Source of the DNA: G963662985 sp963662985
GTDB taxonomy: Bacteria > Chloroflexota > Anaerolineae > Anaerolineales > UBA11579
NCBI GenBank assembly: GCA_963662985.1
Contig: OY760067.1
Location: 1,054,001-1,118,000, forward strand
DNA: 64,000 bases
Reading direction: 5' to 3'
The position numbers and the translations under genes were made by a program. Under the pieces are notes generated by a model, which was given only the letters and a program-made list of their open reading frames with translations, was not told the DNA's origin and did not search any database. Below are positions 8,059 through 17,524 of this stretch, piece after piece; within the stretch, counting starts at the first letter, position 1, and every line of letters starts with the position of its first letter.

Positions 8059-9114
8059 ATGAAAAAATGGCAATTTTGGCTTGGTGTCGTCATCAGCGTA
8101 GTTTTCCTCTTTTTCGCACTACGTGGTTTGCAAATCGGTGAAATGTGGACAGCTCTTCAAGATGCAGTCTACTGGTGGTTAATTCCCGGCTTGGTTGTTT
8201 ATTTCCTTGCGGTTTGGGTGCGCGCTTGGCGATGGCATTATATGATTCGTCCCATCAAAAAAGTTCCCACCAAAACCATGTTCCCCATCACCTGTATTGG
8301 ATACATGGGCAACAATATCTATCCAGCTCGGGCAGGAGAACTTCTTCGCGCCATCATTCTCAAAAGAAAAACAGGGGTACCCATCTCCACTTCACTTGCC
8401 ACCATCATCGTAGAACGTGTTTTTGATGGAGTAGTAATGTTAGGCTTTGTATTCCTCAACCTTCCCCTCCTCGCAACGCTCACTATGGATTCTGGATTCT
8501 CTGGCAGCATTCAAACCTTAGCCCTCTGGGGGGCGGGTATCTTTCTTGCTGCGCTCCTTGTTTTTTTATTAGCTGCCATCTTCCCTCAGCATGCAGAAAA
8601 AGTCACTCGTTGGGCTGTGAAAACATTGATTCCTAAAAAATTTCAAGAATCTTTATTAAATTTTGCACTCAAGTTTTTAGGTGGTCTTGAATCTCTCCGC
8701 TCACCACGTGAAGCATTAATGATCTTCTTCACCACAGTCATCATCTGGCTCTTAGAAACATTAAAATATTGGTTTGTAATGCATGCCTTCTCTTTTAGCG
8801 TCAGTTTCTTTGCCCTCATGCTCATGAACGGCATTGTCAACCTAGCTACTACTATTCCCTCAGCTCCCGGATACATCGGCACATTTGATGCCCCCGGCAT
8901 TGCAGTGCTCAAAGCCTTTGGGGTAGATGCAGGCAGTGCCACTGGCTACACACTCGTATTACATGCTGCTCTTTGGCTCCCCATCACCTTACTTGGTGCG
9001 TTTTATATGGGACGCGAAGGCATCCATTGGAACGATGCTCTCAAACAAGAAGTATCACAAGAACAAGCATCTGAAACGCAAACAAATCTCTCAGAGGAAC
9101 TCAATGAACAATAA
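8059..9114 (+). CDS. Lysylphosphatidylglycerol synthase-TM / flippase-like membrane protein
   Basis: The 351-residue polytopic protein belongs to the YbhN/AglD (UPF0104) family, with about seven or eight membrane segments. Family marks include RAWRWHYMI, YMGNNIYPARAGELLRA, IIVERVFDG and, near the C-terminus, TIPSAPGYIGTFDA. Members may move lipids or act on lipid-linked glycans; no soluble LPG-synthase domain is fused. A -10 (TAAAAT, 8047-8052) lies 6 nt before the ATG, so the mRNA is probably leaderless. The next gene starts inside its last codons. Confidence 0.9.
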   Translation: MKKWQFWLGVVISVVFLFFALRGLQIGEMWTALQDAVYWWLIPGLVVYFLAVWVRAWRWHYMIRPIKKVPTKTMFPITCIGYMGNNIYPARAGELLRAIILKRKTGVPISTSLATIIVERVFDGVVMLGFVFLNLPLLATLTMDSGFSGSIQTLALWGAGIFLAALLVFLLAAIFPQHAEKVTRWAVKTLIPKKFQESLLNFALKFLGGLESLRSPREALMIFFTTVIIWLLETLKYWFVMHAFSFSVSFFALMLMNGIVNLATTIPSAPGYIGTFDAPGIAVLKAFGVDAGSATGYTLVLHAALWLPITLLGAFYMGREGIHWNDALKQEVSQEQASETQTNLSEELNEQ

Positions 9115-10411
9115 AAATATCGCCATCATTGGCGCGGGATATGCAGGTCTATCTGCCGCTTGGGATCTAGCCAAACAAGGTCACCAAGTTACAATCTATG
9201 AAGCAGCAGACAATGCAGGTGGTTTAGCAGGTGGTTTTAGTCAACCAAATTGGAAATCATCTGTTGAGTTTTTCTACCATCACATTTTTGAAACCGATAT
9301 TCATTTTAAAGAATTGCTCAAAGAATTAGATCTTTCAGAAAAAATGATCTTCCCTCGTCCCTATTCTGTCGTCTATCACAACGGCAAATTCTATCCCTTT
9401 GATTCTATTCTTCAAGCGTTACTTTTCCCTGGGCTAGGATATGGTATTACCAAGATCCGCTTTGGTCTTGTCACCTTGTTCCTCCGCCTCACCAAAAATT
9501 GGCAACCGCTAGAAAAAGTCACCGTAGATCAATGGATGCGAAAATGGGCAGGGAATAAAGCCTACGAAATTATGTGGAAACCCATGATGGATGGTAAATT
9601 TGGAAATTATGCAGAACAAGTGAATATGGCTTGGCTGTGGGCTCGTTTAAAATTCCGCACCACTCGTCTCGGCACCTATCAAGGTGGCTTCCAACAATTT
9701 GCCAATGATTTTGTCGAAAAATTGAAACAACAAAATATTACCTTTAAATTCAACACCAAAATCACCAACATCACCTCTACACCTAACTCCCAACTCACCC
9801 TCACTACTGCTGAAGGAAACACCTATACTTTTGATCAAATTCTTGCCACACTTCCGCCAAGGCTCCTTCCTAAAGTAGTTCCACAACTAGGGGTTGAATA
9901 TCAATCCAAACTTAGCAACCTCAAACAAATGGGCGCCCTCGTCATAGTCCTCTCTCTAAAGCACAAATTATCCACCGATGGCTATTATTGGTTCAATATG
10001 CCTAAAAGCGCTGGCTACCCCTTCCTTTCCCTTGTAGAGCACACCAACTATGTCTCAGAAGATAATTTTGATGGAGAGCATATAATCTATTGTGGTGACT
10101 ATATTGAAGCGGACAATCCCCTCATGGAATTAACCAAAGAAGAAATCCTTCAAAAATATATCCCCGGTATTCAACGGATTAACCCAGAATTTACTTCTGA
10201 ATGGATCAATAATGCTTGGCTATTCAAAACCAACTATGCCCAACCAATCCCATTCACCAACCATTCTCAAAATATTCCTTCAATCGAAACAGGGGTTCCT
10301 GGGCTCTATTATGCAAGTATGAGCCAAGTATATCCAAATGATCGCGGCACAAACTACGCCATTGAATTAGGGCGACGTGCTGCCGCATTAATGCAAAAAG
10401 ATCATCAATAA
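9104..10411 (+). CDS. FAD-dependent oxidoreductase, amine-oxidase/protoporphyrinogen-oxidase-like
   Basis: This protein of about 435 residues starts with a Rossmann motif IAIIGAGYAGLSAAWDL and continues with IYEAADNAGGLAGGF, the usual FAD-binding beginning of the flavin amine oxidase clan. A C-terminal FAD motif reads YPNDRGTNYAIELGRRAA. The substrate is unknown; relatives act on carotenoid, porphyrin or sugar-like substrates. The start at 9104 has SD AGAGG and overlaps the flippase-like gene by 11 nt. A longer in-frame extension to 8927 is only antisense-like sequence over that gene. It is probably cotranscribed with both neighbours. Confidence 0.9.
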   Translation: MNNKNIAIIGAGYAGLSAAWDLAKQGHQVTIYEAADNAGGLAGGFSQPNWKSSVEFFYHHIFETDIHFKELLKELDLSEKMIFPRPYSVVYHNGKFYPFDSILQALLFPGLGYGITKIRFGLVTLFLRLTKNWQPLEKVTVDQWMRKWAGNKAYEIMWKPMMDGKFGNYAEQVNMAWLWARLKFRTTRLGTYQGGFQQFANDFVEKLKQQNITFKFNTKITNITSTPNSQLTLTTAEGNTYTFDQILATLPPRLLPKVVPQLGVEYQSKLSNLKQMGALVIVLSLKHKLSTDGYYWFNMPKSAGYPFLSLVEHTNYVSEDNFDGEHIIYCGDYIEADNPLMELTKEEILQKYIPGIQRINPEFTSEWINNAWLFKTNYAQPIPFTNHSQNIPSIETGVPGLYYASMSQVYPNDRGTNYAIELGRRAAALMQKDHQ

Positions 10412-10419
10412 AGTCAAAA

Positions 10420-11628
10420 ATGAATTATCAAGAGTTTCAGGAATTATTATCACCACAAGGGCAAACGGCGCTCGCAGAAGCAGAAGCGCTCACCCCAACT
10501 GAACTAACCTTCCTGCAACATCACCAAACTCTTTCAAAGAGATATTCATCTAGCTTGTCTCGCACCGCTTTAGAAATGGCGATTCTACGTCAAAAAGCAG
10601 AAAAAAAATTCCCCTTCGCACAACAACTTTATTATGTCAAAGAGGCACTTGAACAAGCTACCTCTTGGCAAATTGCCCAACATCGGGCAAAACGTTTTCA
10701 AAATGTAGATTGGATATTAGACGTGTGTTCCTCCATCGGCAGTGATAGTCTTGCACTCGCAGAATATGCACCCGTCATCGCCTATGAGTTAGATTTTCTG
10801 CGTGCATCAATTGCAAAACAAAATTCAAAACTAATAAATCCAATATTTAATGTTTATCATATAAATCAATTTATTAATAACTCTTTATTTATAAACAATA
10901 ATTTTAAAACATATTTATTTTTTGATCCTGCGAGAAGAAGCGATTCAAAAAGAAAATTTGATGTAAATGATTATCTTCCTCCACTCAATAGTATTCATGC
11001 TTGGAAAAATGCAAAAGGAATTAGCGTAAAGCTCTCCCCCGGTGTAGATCTTGAACAACTAACGGATTTTGACGCAGAAATTGAATTTATTTCTCTCAAT
11101 GGAGAATTAAAAGAAGCAGTCCTTTGGATGAACGAATTTAAACAAGGTCAAAAACGTGCCACCATTCTCTCAGCAGGCATCAGCTTAATCGATCTCCCCA
11201 CCCCTGCTTTGCAAATCACTCCTCCAAAAAACTACATCTACGAACCAGATCCTGCCATCATCCGCTCAGGCATGGTCACCTCCTTAGCCAAAGACTTCCA
11301 AAACCTTTCTCAACTCGATCCACAGATCGCCTATCTCACCTCTCACGAAAAACAAACCACCCCACTCGCACGCAGATGGGATGTAGAAGCATGGATGCCT
11401 TTTAATCTCAAAAAGCTAAAAGCATACTTACTTGAGCATAAAGTAGGAAACATTACTGTCAAAAAACGTGGTTCTCCCATCACTCCTGAAGCCTTGCAAT
11501 CCAAACTCAAACTCAAAGGTCCAGAAAGTAAAACCATCTTTCTCACCAAACACAACGATCAACCAATAGCCATTATCGCCCAGAACATTGACGCTCAACA
11601 ATCTGATTCTGCTCATATCCACTCATAA
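10420..11628 (+). CDS. Class I SAM-dependent methyltransferase with THUMP-like C-terminal domain
   Basis: The 402-residue protein has an N-terminal helical part, a Rossmann methyltransferase core with SAM loop LDVCSSIGSDSLAL (about 105-118), and FFDPARRSDSKR at the motif-IV position. The C-terminal 80 residues resemble THUMP-like RNA-binding domains (IRSGMVTSLAK, VKKRGSPITPE). An RNA substrate is likely but not proven. It lies 8 nt after the oxidoreductase gene. The stretch 10815-10930 is conspicuously AT-rich and Asn/Ile-rich compared with its flanks. Confidence 0.8.
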   Translation: MNYQEFQELLSPQGQTALAEAEALTPTELTFLQHHQTLSKRYSSSLSRTALEMAILRQKAEKKFPFAQQLYYVKEALEQATSWQIAQHRAKRFQNVDWILDVCSSIGSDSLALAEYAPVIAYELDFLRASIAKQNSKLINPIFNVYHINQFINNSLFINNNFKTYLFFDPARRSDSKRKFDVNDYLPPLNSIHAWKNAKGISVKLSPGVDLEQLTDFDAEIEFISLNGELKEAVLWMNEFKQGQKRATILSAGISLIDLPTPALQITPPKNYIYEPDPAIIRSGMVTSLAKDFQNLSQLDPQIAYLTSHEKQTTPLARRWDVEAWMPFNLKKLKAYLLEHKVGNITVKKRGSPITPEALQSKLKLKGPESKTIFLTKHNDQPIAIIAQNIDAQQSDSAHIHS

Positions 11629-11795
11629 ATTGCCAAGAAAAAATTAAATGAAAAAGGCGCCTGTCTGAGCGCCTAATTCAATATCAAAATTTCAAGGAGA
11701 AAAAGTATATATTTTAGCTTTGTGCTATCTTACTTATTAGACACACATTGTCCTAATATCTTACCCACAAAAAAGATTAAAGTAATATAAGAACC

Positions 11796-11827
11796 AAAAA
11801 GAGATTGGCAAGCCAATCTCTTTTTTT
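11796..11827. terminator. Bidirectional terminator
   Basis: AAAAAGAGATTGG (11796-11808) pairs with CCAATCTCTTTTT, with a T7 on the plus strand and T5 on the minus strand. It separates the convergent methyltransferase and transporter units. A second hairpin without a T-run (AGGCGC/GCGCCT) lies near 11656-11675. Confidence 0.8.
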
Positions 11828-11849
11828 ATTTGCAATTGTTTAAAGATAA

Positions 11850-12488
11850 TTATTCTATGGGATCAACGCTTAAGCTGTCAGCAGTCACCCAACCTTGACC
11901 AGCAGGAGAATCCACTTCATACCAAACGGTTCCATCATCAAGTGCTTCTATTTGAAGAATCTCAACTTGAATCCCGCGTTCTTGCTGAATTCTTGCCATC
12001 AAACTTCCTGGAGAATCAAAAAGTTGCACCAAATATGAAATGCCATTCAAATAAGGTGTATCACCAATTTCAAAACTCGCCGAATTGCCACCATCACCAG
12101 CATCTTTCAAACCATCGATGGTAACATATCCATTAGAAATTGAGGTTAAGATTTTATACCAAACTACACCATCAACCAAAACGGATGAATCAACCTTCCC
12201 ACTCGTACCAGACGGCACTTCAGTATAAGGCTTCTTATCGCCAGCATCTTTATAAACAGGCACCACATCCACATCATCACCAGCATAAAAACTGATAATA
12301 TCATCGGCCAAAAACACAGCGCCTTCAGCATTCTTAAAGGAAGTATCTAAACCACCTCTATCTTCATTTTGTTCAGCGATTGCAGTGGCTTCTTCAATGC
12401 TCACCACCTGCCCTGCCTTAGAACAAGCTAAACTTGCCATCAAAAGGCTCACCAACGCTAAAATAAGGAAAATATTTCTTTTTTTCAT
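11850..12488 (-). CDS. SH3-domain lipoprotein
   Basis: The product has 212 residues with a lipoprotein signal peptide and lipobox LASLAC, lipidated Cys at about 22. Two bacterial-SH3-like repeats follow (about 65-125 and 140-205), each built around a V-WYK/V-WYE strand (VVWYKIL, TVWYEV) and a closing GWVT-type strand. Such repeats bind cell-wall peptides or other proteins. It lies 14 nt behind dppC with SD AAAGGAT, so it may be the last gene of the peptide transporter operon. Confidence 0.8.
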   Translation of the reverse strand: MKKRNIFLILALVSLLMASLACSKAGQVVSIEEATAIAEQNEDRGGLDTSFKNAEGAVFLADDIISFYAGDDVDVVPVYKDAGDKKPYTEVPSGTSGKVDSSVLVDGVVWYKILTSISNGYVTIDGLKDAGDGGNSASFEIGDTPYLNGISYLVQLFDSPGSLMARIQQERGIQVEILQIEALDDGTVWYEVDSPAGQGWVTADSLSVDPIE

Positions 12489-12502
12489 ATCAAGATCCTT
12501 TC

Positions 12503-13534
12503 CTATTTTCTACCACGTAATCGAGTATCAAAAGCATCTCGAAGACCATCACCCATAAAGTTGAAAGCCAATGTCAAGATAGCCAAAGCACCACCCGGCA
12601 CCAAAACCAAATGTGGAGCAGATCGAATCCCAGAATACCCTGTACTAATCATTTGACCCCAACTTGGCGTAGGAGGATTCACACCCAACCCAATAAAGCT
12701 CAACGTAGCTTCTAGAGAAATATATCCCGGAATAGCGAGTGATTCAGAAATGATCAATGGTCCCAAAATATTTGGAATCAAGTGTTTAACAATAATATGC
12801 CCTGTAGAGGCACCCACAGCACGTGCTGCTTCCACAAATTCTTGTTGTTTATAAGAAAGCACCTGACCTCTTGCCAAACGAGCCATCCCAATCCAGTTCA
12901 AAGCACCAATCGCAATGAACATAAAGAACAACCCACCCGTCAAAGCATTCAAATCTAACAAAACAGACATCAAACCTGTTGAAGTTCCTTTTCGTGCCAA
13001 TGCTTTGAAATAGGCCGTCATAATAATGATAATCGGCAACATCGGAATAGCATATAAAAAGTCCACAATACGCATCATCAAGTTATCAAGCTTGCCGCCA
13101 GCATAGCCTGAAATCGTGCCATAAATCACACCAATCACAAGGCTCACTGAAGAAGCAACCAACGCAACTGCAATTGAAACTCGAGTACCATAAATAACTC
13201 GACTATAAAGATCCCGACCCAAATCATCAGACCCAGTGAAAAATACAGTACAACCCCATTCCATGGGGGTGTCTTTCCAATGGCAATTTTCCAACTCATC
13301 ATATGTAATTACATAAGCTTCCATTGGTTTCCCTCGAGGGAAGTTACTATTTTGGTAAGCAAAGTGATAAGGGGTTAAAAAGTCTGCAAAAAGCGCAACC
13401 AAAACCACAAAAGCCACGAAAATCAAACCACCAACACCCAAAATATTACGCTTAAATTCGCGCACTGCATCTTGAAATGGACTTCGACCTTCGCCAATAT
13501 GAGATTCTTTTTGTTTTTCTAATTTTGCAATCAT
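12503..13534 (-). CDS. Peptide ABC transporter permease (DppC/OppC type)
   Basis: This inner-membrane subunit of 343 residues starts with a cytoplasmic stretch, the OppC-type N-terminal helix (about 30-50), a periplasmic loop and five C-terminal helices. The EAA coupling motif reads EFVEAARAVGASTGHIIVKHLIPN. It pairs with the DppB-like subunit to form the pore. The end SWGQMISTGYSG is typical. SD is weak (GAGAG). It lies 25 nt after dppB. Confidence 0.94.
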   Translation of the reverse strand: MIAKLEKQKESHIGEGRSPFQDAVREFKRNILGVGGLIFVAFVVLVALFADFLTPYHFAYQNSNFPRGKPMEAYVITYDELENCHWKDTPMEWGCTVFFTGSDDLGRDLYSRVIYGTRVSIAVALVASSVSLVIGVIYGTISGYAGGKLDNLMMRIVDFLYAIPMLPIIIIMTAYFKALARKGTSTGLMSVLLDLNALTGGLFFMFIAIGALNWIGMARLARGQVLSYKQQEFVEAARAVGASTGHIIVKHLIPNILGPLIISESLAIPGYISLEATLSFIGLGVNPPTPSWGQMISTGYSGIRSAPHLVLVPGGALAILTLAFNFMGDGLRDAFDTRLRGRK

Positions 13535-13559
13535 AGTATCTCTCTATCTAATTCAAAAA

Positions 13560-14531
13560 TTAATCATAGCGAATGCGAGGATCAAGCCAAGCATACATAA
13601 TATCTACTAACAAGTTCCCCATGATCAACAAAATACCGTAGATCAAAGTCAAACTTGTCAATAGGAAATATTCACGTTCATTCACACTACTCACGAACTT
13701 CTTCCCCATACCATTGATTGCAAACATCTGTTCAAGAATCAAGGTACCCGTCACAACACCAGCCAACATAGGGCCAACAATAGTTGCAATAGGAATTAAG
13801 GAGTTCTTAAGTGCATGGATTGAAATAACAGTTCTTTCTTTCAAACCTTTTGCTCTAGCAGTTCGGATATAGTCTTGGTTCAAAACTTCCAAAAGCCCCG
13901 CACGTGTCAAACGAGCGATTGATGCAGCCATCCCAGTGCCCATAGCGGCCACAGGCATTAATGCATGAGAGAAAAATTGCCAAGTCAAAGGTGGGAAAAC
14001 ACCCAAAAAGAAAGGAGGATTTGCACCCCAGAATGCGATTGGAAGCCAGTCCAAATACACACCAAATGTATAAATCAAGATTGGCGCTAACACCAAACTT
14101 GGTATAGATCGGAATAAAACTGTAACGAAAGTCACAAAATAATCCAAAAAGCCATTGTGATTCAAAGCAGCAATGATCCCCACTGGGATCCCAATCACAA
14201 ATGCAATAATCGTTGCCATCAACCCCAATTGAATTGAAATAGGAAATGTTGCTGCAACAATATCATTCACATTTCGACCAGAGTTATCCAAAAGTGGACC
14301 TAAATCTCCAGTCAATAAGTTTTTAAAGTAAAGGAAAAATTGTTCGTATAGAGGGCGATCTAGCCCATATCGTTGTTCAAGGATTTCCTTGATAGGTTCA
14401 GGCATTGTCTTCGTTCCTACGGTGTCAAATGGGCCACCAGGCATCGAATGAACCAAAAGGAAAGTGACGAGAATCATCAAAAACACCACAGGAATGGAGA
14501 AAATGAGCCGTCGAATAATATATTTGGTCAT
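13560..14531 (-). CDS. Peptide ABC transporter permease (DppB/OppB type)
   Basis: The 323-residue permease has six predicted membrane segments and the DppB start MTKYIIRRLIFSIPVV. The EAA-type loop is DYIRTARAKGLKERTVISIHALKNS. It forms the pore with DppC. It is separated from dppA by a 123-nt gap that contains a strong hairpin, which may lower permease expression relative to the binding protein. Confidence 0.95.
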   Translation of the reverse strand: MTKYIIRRLIFSIPVVFLMILVTFLLVHSMPGGPFDTVGTKTMPEPIKEILEQRYGLDRPLYEQFFLYFKNLLTGDLGPLLDNSGRNVNDIVAATFPISIQLGLMATIIAFVIGIPVGIIAALNHNGFLDYFVTFVTVLFRSIPSLVLAPILIYTFGVYLDWLPIAFWGANPPFFLGVFPPLTWQFFSHALMPVAAMGTGMAASIARLTRAGLLEVLNQDYIRTARAKGLKERTVISIHALKNSLIPIATIVGPMLAGVVTGTLILEQMFAINGMGKKFVSSVNEREYFLLTSLTLIYGILLIMGNLLVDIMYAWLDPRIRYD

Positions 14532-14560
14532 GATTTAAAATAATAACCTTTCAGAAATCT

Positions 14561-14608
14561 CACAATTGCAAATTGTGGAATGGGGAACGGAGGAATTCCG
14601 TTCCCCAT
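14561..14608 (-). repeat. Intercistronic hairpins between dppA and dppB
   Basis: A 12-bp hairpin (14580-14591 with 14597-14608) has no T-run, so it is not an intrinsic terminator. A second, CACAATT-GCA-AATTGTG, is at 14561-14577, and a third small one is at 14620-14635. Such elements often protect the 3' end of a highly expressed binding-protein mRNA after processing. Confidence 0.6.
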
Positions 14609-14654
14609 GATAAGCTTTTCTAAACCTAAGTTTAGGGTAACTTAGATACCTAGA

Positions 14655-16376
14655 CTATTCACCTTTTGCAGCTGCGCGCATATCGGCGTCAATTGTCCAA
14701 GTGTAGTATTGTTGCCCACCGAAGTTTGCAATAATGTGGTCAAGCCATGCGTGTTGCGCGGTGTAACCCATGCTGCGGAAAATCGGGAAGAAGGGCATTT
14801 CGCCATCATAACCGAAGAATGCATCTTCGATTTCATAATACATTTGTTTACGTACTGATTGATCTTGTTCAGTTCGAGCGGCTTCAATCTTTGCATCGAT
14901 TTCGTTACAAGTTCGTTTGATACGTGTAGTGAAATCACAGTGCAACACATCGCCAACCCAGTTATTCTCGTCACCATAGTCGGGGCCCCAACCAAGTGTC
15001 CACATGCTAGGAGCTTCTTCGTCATCCAATGTGGTTGCAGAAAGCAAGTCAGCAAAGGATTGTTGTTCGAGAATAATTTGGTCTGCAGAACAGCCAAGAT
15101 ATTTTTCCCATGATGCTTGAGCAAATTCAAGCCAGTTCAAGGTGGATTCACCAGAGTAGCCCAAGAGGGTCACTGCGGGGAAATCTTCACAATTCGGGTA
15201 GCCAGCGGCTGCCAATTGTTCTGCTGCATATTCGGGATCAAATCCAACACCAACTTCATCAACAGGGGGTGCACCAAAGATTCCTGGAGGAGCAAAGTGA
15301 ATCATTGCTTGACCTTGGCCTTGGCGGACGGTGTCAATATAAGTTTGGCTGTCGAAAGCTGCTGCGAAAGCGCGGCGAACTTCTGCTTGATCAAACGGAG
15401 CTTTTGTCATTCGGAAAGCAATGTAGAAAACAGTCATTTCTTGTAAGAAATCTGTTTCTTCAGCATAATTTTCCAAGTGTGCTTCAAGTTCTGCGGAAGG
15501 AATTCCGGATTCTTCAATTTCATTGTTCAACCAAAGTGCATAAGAGGTTGTGGTGTCATCAACAACGTTGATTTCAAAGAATTCAATGTTCCCTGGGCCG
15601 TAAAGATCTTCAGGCATGAAAGGATTGCGCATGAGTTTTCGGCTCACATCGTGTGTCCAATCAGTCATAACATAGCGACCATTGGTCACAATATTTGCTG
15701 CTTCGGTCCATTCTGCACCGTATTCATCAACCACCCATGTAGGAACGGGGGCCATCATCCACATTGGGGTCATGGAAACGAAGAAAGAAGCAGGAGCTGA
15801 CAATGTATAAACAACTGTTTCTGCATCTTTTGCTTCAACGCCAATTGCGTCCCAAGCTTCAGCGGGGATATTTGCAGGATCTTCAGCATAAAGAACGTCT
15901 GCACAACCTGCGAGAACACCAGCCAAAACGGAGCTGTAGTAACCACCAACATTGGGGTCACATGCACGAACTGCTGCTGCTTCGAAGTCGTAAGCGTCAA
16001 CGTATTGAGCTTCGCCGTCGAGTTCAACGATTGCAACTTCACCAGTTTCTTGGTTGTATTTTACCCAAGGAACGTCGGTGCGGATTTTGAATGTATATTC
16101 CAAACCATCGTCGCTAACTGTCCAGCTTGTTGCCATTTCAGGAACAACTTCAGAGGTGACCAAGTCATAATTGGTCAAGTGCATGAAGGTGTTTTCGATG
16201 TAGTTAATGGAAACTTCATCTTCTGCAACTTGAGGATCCATTGTAGGAATGTCTGTTGTTGTGGTTCCGTAGTATGTAATACCAGAACCTTCAATTGCCT
16301 TGGGTCCACCACATGCGGACAAGATCAAGGAAGCAACCATGATCAATGCCAAAGCGATAAAAATACTTTTCTTCAT
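14655..16376 (-). CDS. Peptide ABC transporter substrate-binding lipoprotein (SBP_bac_5)
   Basis: This extracytoplasmic receptor of about 573 residues has a lipoprotein signal (KKSIFIALALIMVASLILSAC) and a family 5 binding domain. I start it at 16376, where SD AAGGAG precedes the ATG and the signal peptide starts cleanly; the longer frame to 16445 adds only Lys-rich residues. Acidic composition and many Tyr/Trp residues fit peptide binding. The ligand cannot be read from sequence. It sits between the ATPase and permease genes of a full importer. Confidence 0.94.
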   Translation of the reverse strand: MKKSIFIALALIMVASLILSACGGPKAIEGSGITYYGTTTTDIPTMDPQVAEDEVSINYIENTFMHLTNYDLVTSEVVPEMATSWTVSDDGLEYTFKIRTDVPWVKYNQETGEVAIVELDGEAQYVDAYDFEAAAVRACDPNVGGYYSSVLAGVLAGCADVLYAEDPANIPAEAWDAIGVEAKDAETVVYTLSAPASFFVSMTPMWMMAPVPTWVVDEYGAEWTEAANIVTNGRYVMTDWTHDVSRKLMRNPFMPEDLYGPGNIEFFEINVVDDTTTSYALWLNNEIEESGIPSAELEAHLENYAEETDFLQEMTVFYIAFRMTKAPFDQAEVRRAFAAAFDSQTYIDTVRQGQGQAMIHFAPPGIFGAPPVDEVGVGFDPEYAAEQLAAAGYPNCEDFPAVTLLGYSGESTLNWLEFAQASWEKYLGCSADQIILEQQSFADLLSATTLDDEEAPSMWTLGWGPDYGDENNWVGDVLHCDFTTRIKRTCNEIDAKIEAARTEQDQSVRKQMYYEIEDAFFGYDGEMPFFPIFRSMGYTAQHAWLDHIIANFGGQQYYTWTIDADMRAAAKGE

Positions 16377-16534
16377 TTGTTTCTTCTCCTTCAAAAAAAT
16401 GTTAACTTTTTTTGATTTCATAAAAATTTTCTTTTTTTTCGACATTACAGTAAGGTTTACCTTTTCGATATATCTCTAAAAAAATATACCTCCTTTCAAA
16501 CTCAATTATTAATACAAGAATAATAGCTTAAGTG

Positions 16535-17524
16535 TTAGGCGAAATGACAAGCAACCCAATGCCCATCATCCAATTCACGCCATTCAGGAACTTCTTGCTT
16601 ACAAATATCTTTATTTTTGCCCAAAGGACAACGGTTATGGAAGCGACAACCACTTGGTGGGTTAGATGGGCTAGGCACATCCCCTTCCAAAATAGTACGT
16701 TGTCGTTTCTTTTCAATCGCAGGATTTGGCACGGGCACTGCAGACAACAAAGCTTGTGTATAAGGATGTGAAGGATTGTTATAAAGCGTCTCTCGATCAG
16801 CCAACTCAACAATCTTTCCCAAATACATCACTGCAGTACGATTAGAAATATGTTTCACCATGCTCAAGTCATGCGCAATGAACAAATAAGTTAACCCCAT
16901 CTTATCTTGCAATTCTTCCAACAAGTTCACAACTTGTGCTTGAATGGAAACGTCCAATGCAGAAATCGGCTCATCACACACAATAAACTTGGGTTCCAAA
17001 GCCAATGCACGAGCCACACCAATACGTTGGCGTTGACCACCAGAAAATTCATGAGGATAGCGATTAATAAAATAAGGATTCAACCCCACCAATCGCAACA
17101 ATTCTTCTACACGTTCCAAACGTTCTTCTTTTGTGCCAATGTTATGCACATCCAATGGTTCAGAAATAATTGAACCAATCGTCATACGTGGATTCAAAGA
17201 AGCATATGGATCTTGGAAAATGATTTGCATATTACGGCGCATCACACGAAGCTCATCTGCGCGCATCTCAGTCAAATCATTCCCTTCATAATAAACTTTC
17301 CCAGATGTGGGTTTATAAAGCTGCAAAATAGTACGACCGGTAGTAGATTTACCACAACCAGATTCCCCCACCAAACCTAAAGTTTCACCTTCAAAAATTT
17401 CAAAGTTCACATCATCCACAGCTTGCACTGCGCCAACTTGTTTTTCAAAAATGATCCCACGATTGATTGGGAAGTGCTTGGTCAAATGTTCGACTTTAAG
17501 TAATACCTTATTTTCTTCACTCAT
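16535..17524 (-). CDS. Peptide ABC transporter ATP-binding protein (DppF/OppF type)
   Basis: The 329-residue ATPase has Walker A GESGCGKSTTGR, signature FSGGQRQRIGVARAL, Walker B FIVCDEPISALD and the C-terminal oligopeptide/dipeptide domain with a Cys cluster (C-X5-C near CRFHNRCPLG). It drives transport with the DppD-like partner. Its ATG overlaps the dppD stop by 4 nt. A 158-nt gap to dppA follows, with no gene; it holds an SD-like AAAGGAGG (16496-16489) that serves no visible start. Confidence 0.95.
   Translation of the reverse strand: MSEENKVLLKVEHLTKHFPINRGIIFEKQVGAVQAVDDVNFEIFEGETLGLVGESGCGKSTTGRTILQLYKPTSGKVYYEGNDLTEMRADELRVMRRNMQIIFQDPYASLNPRMTIGSIISEPLDVHNIGTKEERLERVEELLRLVGLNPYFINRYPHEFSGGQRQRIGVARALALEPKFIVCDEPISALDVSIQAQVVNLLEELQDKMGLTYLFIAHDLSMVKHISNRTAVMYLGKIVELADRETLYNNPSHPYTQALLSAVPVPNPAIEKKRQRTILEGDVPSPSNPPSGCRFHNRCPLGKNKDICKQEVPEWRELDDGHWVACHFA

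Noticed and set aside
8927..9103. N-terminal extension of the FAD oxidoreductase
   Set aside because: It overlaps the flippase-like gene in another frame. The Rossmann motif and SD place the start at 9104.
16376..16445. Lys-rich N-terminal extension of the peptide-binding protein
   Set aside because: It would put 23 residues before the signal peptide. SD AAGGAG supports the ATG at 16376.
16489..16496. Orphan SD-like AAAGGAGG between dppF and dppA
   Set aside because: No start codon lies at a useful distance, and no short ORF looks real.
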